Assembly: GCA_049601975.1 (NCBI GenBank)
Contig: JBMYRC010000132.1
Span: 1-10,860, forward strand
Direction: 5' to 3'
DNA length: 10,860 nt
Origin: UBA6544 sp049601975
Lineage (GTDB): Bacteria > Pseudomonadota > Alphaproteobacteria > UBA8366
The notes beneath the pieces are model-generated. The model was not told the DNA's origin, searched no databases, and saw only the letters and a list, made by a program, of their open reading frames with translations. This document shows positions 7,033-10,860 of the stretch, in pieces. Position 1 is the first letter of the stretch. Every line of letters begins with the position of its first letter. A program made the translations under genes and the position numbers.

Positions 7033-7935
7033 CTATCCGCCACCATGCACGACAAAGGGCGCGCCGGTGGTTCGGTGTAGTCTGCGGCGATCCTCCTCGC
7101 CGTAATCGTTGACCCCGTAATGCATGGTGCAACGATTATCCCAGACAACGAGATCGCGTTGGGACCAACGATGACGGTAGGTATAGACCGCCATTTGTGC
7201 ACGTTCGTAGAGCATGCCCAGGAACGGCGCGCTTTCTTCCGCACTCCAACCCTCGATCCGGTTCACGAAGGCAGGGTTGATATAGAGGGTTTCGTATCCC
7301 GCTTCGTGGCGATGGACGACGGGATGAACAACCTCGTCGCGGTACTGTGCTTTCAAATCCTTCTTATTCGGATCGCTCTCCGCCGTCGGGTCATAATTAA
7401 TCGATCCCGCTTGGCTTTTTCCCATCACGAAGGCCGTGGCGTGAACGGCTTTCAACCCACGCAGCGTCTCTTGCAACCCTGGGGTCAGGTCGTCGAAGAC
7501 GGCGCGGAGCGAACTCCAAATTGTATCTGCACAGGCCTCCGGCGTCTCGAGCCCATAGAGGCTTGTCACCGCGACCGGCTCCTCGCGAAACGTCACATCG
7601 GTATGCCATGCGGCCGCGCGGGGCCCGGCATTCCCCGGCTTGTTGAGCATCAACTCAATCTTGGGATTCTCCGGCAACGGCAGTGTACTCCGCGCCGACA
7701 ATTCCTGGGGATGCACATCCAATTCCCCAAAGCGCTCCATGAACGTGGCATGTTCGTCCGGCGTTAGATGTTGATCCGGAAAGATTACGACATGGCGCTC
7801 ATGGAACACATCACGAATGGTCGCCCAGACCGCATCATCAACGCTTCGGCAATCGATGCCGTGTAGGCGCGCGCCGAGCTGTTTGCTTAACGGTTCCGCA
7901 AAAACTCGGTTGGATCCTGAATTGATTCCGTCCAC
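7033..7935 (-). CDS. TauD/TfdA family Fe(II)/2-oxoglutarate-dependent dioxygenase
   Basis: This 300-residue protein has the family iron triad: His111 and Asp113 in WHTDVTF and His272 in TMHYGVNDYG, with Arg288 in LHRTTG as the likely 2-oxoglutarate carboxylate ligand, 16 residues after the last His (TauD has 15). Length and order of motifs are normal for TauD. Members hydroxylate a substrate next to a sulfonate, ether or similar group, using oxygen and 2-oxoglutarate, and release CO2 and succinate; which substrate is used here cannot be told. The start is GTG 7933-7935 with GGGGAA about 7 bases upstream. That site lies in one arm of an inverted repeat (7939-7974). It is convergent with the CoA-transferase gene, with 9 bases between stops, and lies downstream of the MmgE/PrpD gene and the small hypothetical gene. 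Confidence 0.93.
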   Translation of the reverse strand: MDGINSGSNRVFAEPLSKQLGARLHGIDCRSVDDAVWATIRDVFHERHVVIFPDQHLTPDEHATFMERFGELDVHPQELSARSTLPLPENPKIELMLNKPGNAGPRAAAWHTDVTFREEPVAVTSLYGLETPEACADTIWSSLRAVFDDLTPGLQETLRGLKAVHATAFVMGKSQAGSINYDPTAESDPNKKDLKAQYRDEVVHPVVHRHEAGYETLYINPAFVNRIEGWSAEESAPFLGMLYERAQMAVYTYRHRWSQRDLVVWDNRCTMHYGVNDYGEEDRRRLHRTTGAPFVVHGGG

Positions 7936-7938
7936 GAT

Positions 7939-7974
7939 TTATTCCCCAAATTTGTTTTGGCATTGTGGGAATAA
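7939..7974 (-). promoter_or_regulatory. Inverted repeat covering the dioxygenase ribosome binding site
   Basis: TTATTCCC (7939-7946) and GGGAATAA (7967-7974) are perfect 8-base inverted arms 20 bases apart, directly upstream of the GTG start of the dioxygenase gene. Read on the minus strand, the start-proximal arm contains most of the GGGGAA ribosome site, and CAAA/TTTG inside the loop could extend the stem. It could be an mRNA hairpin limiting translation, or a DNA operator. No evidence decides between them. Confidence 0.4.
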
Positions 7975-8025
7975 GAATGGCGGAGGCTTGCGTCGCTTCA
8001 ATAGCGCCCACGCGAAATTTCGAGA

Positions 8026-8268
8026 TTAGCTGGCCTTTAACTTGAAGGCATGATCGAAATAATTCATGGCCACGGCAACCAAGCGGCTACGCTGTACCGG
8101 ATCACGGCGGTCGTTTGGCCGACCCTCGGCGCCGGCGATGAGCGCCGCCTCCAGCATCTTGGCGAGCGTCTCGTTGCCTGCCTGGCACGCGATCCGTTGC
8201 GCGGTCAGCACGTCGTCGATAGCGCGTCGCCGCTCGTGCCGTCTTTTGAATTCTTCGCCTGACGCCAT
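8026..8268 (-). CDS. Small hypothetical protein (80 aa)
   Basis: I do not recognise this 80-residue protein. It begins MASGEEFKRRHERRR and is highly charged, with alternating basic and acidic stretches, an alanine-rich helix near residues 35-47, one Cys and a C-terminus ending in AFKLKAS. There is no membrane segment or signal peptide. Support for coding comes from third positions that are mostly G or C and from AGGA about 6-8 bases before the ATG. It lies between the MmgE/PrpD gene and the dioxygenase gene on the same strand, with gaps of 182 and 90 bases, so it may have its own promoter. The predicted helices would suit a small DNA-binding or adaptor protein, but that is only a guess. An overlapping plus-strand frame exists but lacks a good start site. 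Confidence 0.6.
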   Translation of the reverse strand: MASGEEFKRRHERRRAIDDVLTAQRIACQAGNETLAKMLEAALIAGAEGRPNDRRDPVQRSRLVAVAMNYFDHAFKLKAS

Positions 8269-8410
8269 CTGCGTCCTGCACCCAACAGTGATTTCGTAAG
8301 TACACTATCTGCTGATGAGCTGACCTAAAACTGACTGAATTCTTTACAATTCGTTAATACCCTCGTGTATTTACAGCAATTTACCCGCCATACGATTATA
8401 GAAACCAGAG

Positions 8411-8433
8411 ACCGCAAATTTTTCATGTGCGGT
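8411..8433 (-). terminator. Weak hairpin downstream of MmgE/PrpD
   Basis: ACCGCA (8411-8416) and TGCGGT (8428-8433) form a 6-bp stem with an 11-base loop, 17 bases past the MmgE/PrpD stop. On the minus strand a partly T-rich stretch (CTCTGGTTTCTATAAT) follows. The rest of the 182-base gap 8269-8450 shows no other gene or clear promoter. It is a possible but weak terminator. Confidence 0.35.
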
Positions 8434-8450
8434 AATATGATAAGCGTACT

Positions 8451-9800
8451 TCACGCATGAAGCCCTTTTATGAATTCGGATAAATCTGAGATTTCCCGAA
8501 AACCGTGAACCAATTCGATGCTCCGCGCAATTTGACCTTCCGACATAGGCGCGTTCGGTGCGAGTGCACGGAACTTAGCGTCGACATCCATCCAGTCGAT
8601 GCCGAGACACCCCGCCCCTTTCGGCACGAACACCGTATTGCTTACGGTCCGGCCGTCCATCGTCTCTATGCTCACGCTCGCCCCTTGTCGGTAATCTTCC
8701 AAATTGTCGATCGGCTCCGGCCCGACACGGACCTTGTCGATCAACCCATGAATGACCGGATCATCGATCTTCTCCGGGCTCGCGTGCACCCAGCCGAAGG
8801 CATGATCGCGCACTCCCGCCGCCGTGAAATAAGCCGGGCTGTGCGCCATATCAATCAAATCCTTCGGGTGCAGCGGTCCCGACAGCGCCGTCATACCCGG
8901 CCGTGAGACAGTAATCGACGCGACTTCCTCCGGCGCGATATTACCTTCGCGCGCGGCGTTGGCACCTGCTTCGCCCAGGGCGTGATAGGGATGTCCGCCC
9001 GGCACCAGCTTCAACGCCATGTCCGTCACGATGTCCCATTCCGCACCCAAACCCTCGACAATACCGGCACCGTCGCTGCCGCCATAGATTTGGCAGAACC
9101 CTCGATCTACTTCGAAGACGTTCAGCTCCCCGGTATATCCTTGCTTCGCCGCCAGCACTGCCTCGATGGCGAGCATCGTTGCGTTCCCCGCATGATACTC
9201 CCGCGCGATGCTGGTGTTCGCCGCCTTGGTCAACCCACCGATGGAGGTCGCAGTCAGCACCAAGGCGTGGGCAGTCTGCTCCGCTGTCAATCCGAAGAGG
9301 CGTGCCGCAGCACCCGTCGCCCCAAAGGTCGCGCCCATGCAACCGTGGTGGCCGCGATAATCAAAGCGCGGAATGATTGCCTCGCCGACCCGCCCAGCCG
9401 CTTCATACCCAATGACGATAGCCGCCAAGACTTCCTGACCCGTGGCACCCGTCGCTTCGCCCGCCGCCAGCGCCGTCGCGGTCAACGGAGTGCCCGCATG
9501 CACAATGTTCCGCAAATCACTATCGTCGGACGCCGCCGCGTCGCTCTGCAAGGCATTGGCGCGCGCGGCACCCACGACCGGCAGCTTCGGGCCGCTATCG
9601 AACCACACCGACGCCTCCGGCGTTCCACCCCTCGTGCGCTCGATATCACAGATAATCCGCGCCGACTCGATACCACGTCCGCACGCGGCGCTGGCGATGG
9701 TGCTGGCAATGATCATCGCCGCATGGTCGACAGCTTGGTCCGGTAGGTCGTCATAGGAGGTAGTAGCGAGAAATTCGGCCAAAGTGGTCGCGATGGTCAT
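8451..9800 (-). CDS. MmgE/PrpD family protein
   Basis: This 449-residue protein is a full-length MmgE/PrpD member. Typical blocks are GAARANALQSDAAASDDSD (77-95, the A-NA and Asp-rich active-site region), His101 in IVHAGTPL, AAIVIGYEAAGRVGEAI (127-142) and HHGCMGATFGATGAAARLFG (151-170); a second smaller domain spans about residues 270-400. The family includes 2-methylcitrate dehydratase, cis-aconitate decarboxylase and iminodisuccinate epimerase, all acting on polycarboxylates without metal, so dehydration, decarboxylation or epimerisation is expected. It does not look like canonical PrpD, and no prpB or prpC is nearby, so I do not assign a propionate role. The ATG start has AAGGA 7 bases upstream. 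It is divergent from the thioesterase gene across 92 bases. Confidence 0.93.
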   Translation of the reverse strand: MTIATTLAEFLATTSYDDLPDQAVDHAAMIIASTIASAACGRGIESARIICDIERTRGGTPEASVWFDSGPKLPVVGAARANALQSDAAASDDSDLRNIVHAGTPLTATALAAGEATGATGQEVLAAIVIGYEAAGRVGEAIIPRFDYRGHHGCMGATFGATGAAARLFGLTAEQTAHALVLTATSIGGLTKAANTSIAREYHAGNATMLAIEAVLAAKQGYTGELNVFEVDRGFCQIYGGSDGAGIVEGLGAEWDIVTDMALKLVPGGHPYHALGEAGANAAREGNIAPEEVASITVSRPGMTALSGPLHPKDLIDMAHSPAYFTAAGVRDHAFGWVHASPEKIDDPVIHGLIDKVRVGPEPIDNLEDYRQGASVSIETMDGRTVSNTVFVPKGAGCLGIDWMDVDAKFRALAPNAPMSEGQIARSIELVHGFREISDLSEFIKGLHA

Positions 9801-9829
9801 GACGTATCCTTCTTTAAATATAGCGGCGG

Positions 9830-9877
9830 CAGGTTACCGAAAGACGAACCGCACCTAGTTTTCCCCTATATAACCTG
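9830..9877. promoter_or_regulatory. Inverted repeat in the divergent MmgE/thioesterase promoter region
   Basis: CAGGTTA (9830-9836) and TAACCTG (9871-9877) are perfect 7-base inverted arms 34 bases apart, between the two divergent starts at 9800 and 9893. The second arm overlaps a TATATAA sequence that could be the -10 of the thioesterase promoter. A shared operator is plausible; the 41-base centre spacing is about four helical turns. Confidence 0.35.
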
Positions 9878-9892
9878 TCTCTGGACGACACG

Positions 9893-10333
9893 ATGGAAAC
9901 CATGACCGACACACCAGCACCCGTTGAGGGCTACACGCTCTACGACCCTGACGATCCGTTCGAGATGCGCTCGGGACCCTTTCATTGGCGACAAAGCGAA
10001 GAGGGCATTCACTATTTCGCGCTGCGCGCGGAGGGGCGTCACTGCAACCGCCACGAAATCGTCCACGGCGGATTGATGATGACAATGATAGACCTCGCGA
10101 TGGTCGCCGCCGCGAAGGAATCCCGTGACGAACAACTGGTCACGGTGTCGCTGAATTCGGAATTCATCGACGCGGGCCGCGCCGGCGAACTAATCGAAGC
10201 AGCAGGCGAACTGGTCCGCCGCACCGGCAGCATGGCCTTCGTGCGCGGCCGCGTCTATGTGGGCGAACGCACGCTACTGTCGTCAAGTGCGGTGTTGAAA
10301 CGCATGCGGGTGAAGACGAGCAAGTCGAATTAG
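9893..10333 (+). CDS. PaaI-family hotdog-fold acyl-CoA thioesterase
   Basis: This 146-residue protein has the hotdog fold of PaaI-type thioesterases. The motif N52-RHEIVHGGLMMTMID-67 holds Asn52, His58-Gly59-Gly60 and Asp67, the usual active-site set on the central helix. The following strands (LVTVSLNSEFIDAG, AGELVRRTGSMAFVRGRVY) match the family pattern. It hydrolyses an acyl-CoA to free acid and CoA in the cytoplasm; the acyl group is unknown. ATG 9893 gives 146 residues; ATG 9902 is in frame and gives 143, with GGA 4-6 bases upstream, and either may be used. It is alone on the plus strand and divergent from MmgE/PrpD. In context it could recycle CoA for the neighbouring CoA-dependent enzymes. 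Confidence 0.9.
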   Translation: METMTDTPAPVEGYTLYDPDDPFEMRSGPFHWRQSEEGIHYFALRAEGRHCNRHEIVHGGLMMTMIDLAMVAAAKESRDEQLVTVSLNSEFIDAGRAGELIEAAGELVRRTGSMAFVRGRVYVGERTLLSSSAVLKRMRVKTSKSN

Positions 10334-10370
10334 GGCCAAGGGCGCCCAAAGAACAGCAAGACAAAACCAG

Positions 10371-10392
10371 GACAGGAGACGAACGCCCTGTC
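10371..10392. terminator. Candidate hairpin between the thioesterase gene and the small membrane ORF
   Basis: GACAGG (10371-10376) pairs with CCTGTC (10387-10392) with a 10-base loop. On the minus strand it overlaps the stop of the small ORF and is followed by CTGGTTTTGTCTT, moderately T-rich. It lies 37 bases after the plus-strand thioesterase stop and could serve either gene. It is weak, and no energy has been calculated. Confidence 0.3.
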
Positions 10393-10568
10393 TACGCCGA
10401 CTTTCCGATCACATCCCGCCACATCGGTTTTCGACCGTGTTTCCTGAAGAAGTACCAAGACACTGCGTATTGTCCAATCAGCTCCGCGGTAAAAATGAAC
10501 CACCAATATGAAATTATTAAGTATAATTCAATATTATCTCTGAAATTTTGACTAAATAACCACTCCAT
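10392..10568 (-). CDS. Small single-span membrane protein or gene remnant (58 aa)
   Basis: I do not recognise this ORF. From ATG 10566-10568 it codes for 58 residues: a short N-terminus (MEWLFSQNFRDNIE), a very aromatic hydrophobic stretch at about residues 15-41 (YLIISYWWFIFTAEL, IGQYAVSWYFF) able to span the membrane once, then a basic tail (RKHGRKPMWRDVIGKSA). The basic tail predicts a cytoplasmic C-terminus. The last 37 codons use G/C-ending codons like the neighbouring genes, whereas the first part is AT-rich; no ribosome site precedes the ATG, and the open frame extends upstream to a stop at 10599-10601. It may be a real small protein or the C-terminal end of a decayed larger membrane protein. 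Confidence 0.45.
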   Translation of the reverse strand: MEWLFSQNFRDNIELYLIISYWWFIFTAELIGQYAVSWYFFRKHGRKPMWRDVIGKSA

Positions 10569-10601
10569 TACATTATAAAAAAGGACTAATAATATAAATT
10601 A

Positions 10602-10734
10602 AACACAAAATGTCATTAATACAAATAACAGTAATCCATTATACATACCGTTTTTTATATTTTTTTGATAAATTTTTGATGTAATAATGATTTCCGATCT
10701 TTATTTATTTGGCCGATTTAAATATTTTCTTAAA
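10602..10734. other. AT-rich non-coding stretch
   Basis: These 133 bases are mostly A and T, with runs of T and A, and differ sharply from the GC-rich genes. I see no ORF, no RNA gene and no convincing repeat. It sits between two minus-strand coding fragments and next to an IS end, which suggests decayed or recently acquired DNA. Confidence 0.6.
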
Positions 10735-10806
10735 TCATTCAGTTTCACGATTGCCGTACCTGAACTTTTCAAAAAAGCGATACATAGCCAAACCAATAAA
10801 TAATAA
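10735..10806 (-). pseudogene. C-terminal fragment of a membrane protein cut by an IS
   Basis: On the minus strand the frame reads LLFIGLAMYRFFEKFRYGN then RETE and a TGA stop (10735-10737), 24 residues up to the IS boundary at 10806. It begins in hydrophobic residues and ends in a basic tail, like the end of a membrane protein. No start codon with a ribosome site is visible; the frame continues 11 codons into the IS end before a stop, which looks accidental. I read it as the 3' end of a gene interrupted by the insertion sequence. Parent gene unknown; the shape vaguely resembles the small ORF at 10392-10568 (IG...FF.K), but this may be chance. Confidence 0.4.
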
Positions 10807-10860
10807 GGGGCTGTCCCAGATAACTAGCCCATATTTGTTCTAACCCATTGCCTTAGCTGC
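10807..10860. mobile_element. Partial insertion sequence end (probable IS5-like)
   Basis: From 10807 the sequence reads GGGGCTGTCCCAGATAACTA, which resembles the terminal inverted repeats of IS5-type elements (GGG-CTGTCCCA). The bases just outside are AT-rich (AATAATAA), and IS5 elements favour short AT-containing targets. A transposase-like reading frame ends inside, 17 bases from the tip, the usual geometry of an IS end. The other end, the target duplication and the bulk of the element lie beyond the window, so family assignment is from the tip alone. Confidence 0.55.
10824..10860 (-). CDS. Putative transposase, C-terminal end only
   Basis: The minus strand is open from the window edge and reads QLRQWVRTNMG followed by TAG (10824-10826), ending 17 bases from the proposed IS tip. 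That spacing and the Arg/Trp-rich tail suit a transposase C-terminus. Only 11 residues are visible, so no catalytic residue can be checked and the call depends on the terminal repeat beside it. Confidence 0.4.
   Translation of the reverse strand, partial: QLRQWVRTNMG

Noticed and set aside
8013..8022. Palindrome CGAAATTTCG next to the small hypothetical gene stop
   Set aside because: Ten bases with no room for a loop and no partner copy seen; chance occurrence is likely.
8982..9746. 254-residue plus-strand frame opposite MmgE/PrpD
   Set aside because: Low-complexity Arg-rich translation without a ribosome site; MmgE/PrpD motifs on the minus strand are unmistakable.
1..10860. CRISPR arrays, tRNA or rRNA genes, prophage or toxin-antitoxin modules
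   Set aside because: No regularly spaced repeats, no tRNA-like cloverleaf and no matching protein families were seen.

Overview
This window looks like a stretch of accessory catabolic chromosome from a moderately high-GC proteobacterium, most likely an alphaproteobacterium. That placement is inferred from GC-rich third codon positions and from the mix of genes (class III CoA-transferases, MmgE/PrpD, TauD, CocE-like hydrolase). No rRNA or tRNA is present to confirm it. The last ~360 bases are markedly AT-rich and end in what looks like the edge of an insertion sequence.

The central feature is a selenoprotein gene at 4076-4606. An in-frame TGA at 4355-4357 falls exactly in the sequence Gly-Asp-Sec-Gly-Ser-Cys, the signature of the UGSC selenoprotein family. 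An 8-bp hairpin with a G/U-containing loop starts 10 bases after the TGA, as expected for a bacterial SECIS element. Read literally, the gene looks like two short unrelated reading frames; read with selenocysteine it is one 176-residue protein.

Layout. 1-66: hairpin downstream of the first gene. 67-2838, minus strand: a LysR-type regulator followed by a CocE-type serine hydrolase. 2839-2987: AT-rich divergent regulatory region with a direct repeat. 2988-7023, plus strand, four closely packed genes: a conserved protein of unknown function that I regard as the partner of UGSC proteins, the UGSC selenoprotein, an alpha-methylacyl-CoA racemase-like enzyme and a second CaiB/BaiF-type CoA-transferase. 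7033-9800, minus strand: MmgE/PrpD, an 80-residue hypothetical protein and a TauD-type dioxygenase. 9893-10333, plus strand: a PaaI-type hotdog thioesterase. 10334-10860: a small membrane-protein ORF, AT-rich sequence, a fragment of a gene and the probable end of an IS.

How they may work together (inference): the LysR protein probably controls the divergent UGSC operon and perhaps its own hydrolase. The hydrolase could open an ester or amide substrate. The UGSC pair would do a redox or reductive step on an unknown compound. The two CoA-transferase-fold enzymes would activate and racemise an acyl-CoA, and the PaaI thioesterase would release a free acid. MmgE/PrpD and TauD could add dehydration or epimerisation and oxygenation steps. 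The substrate cannot be read from the sequence.
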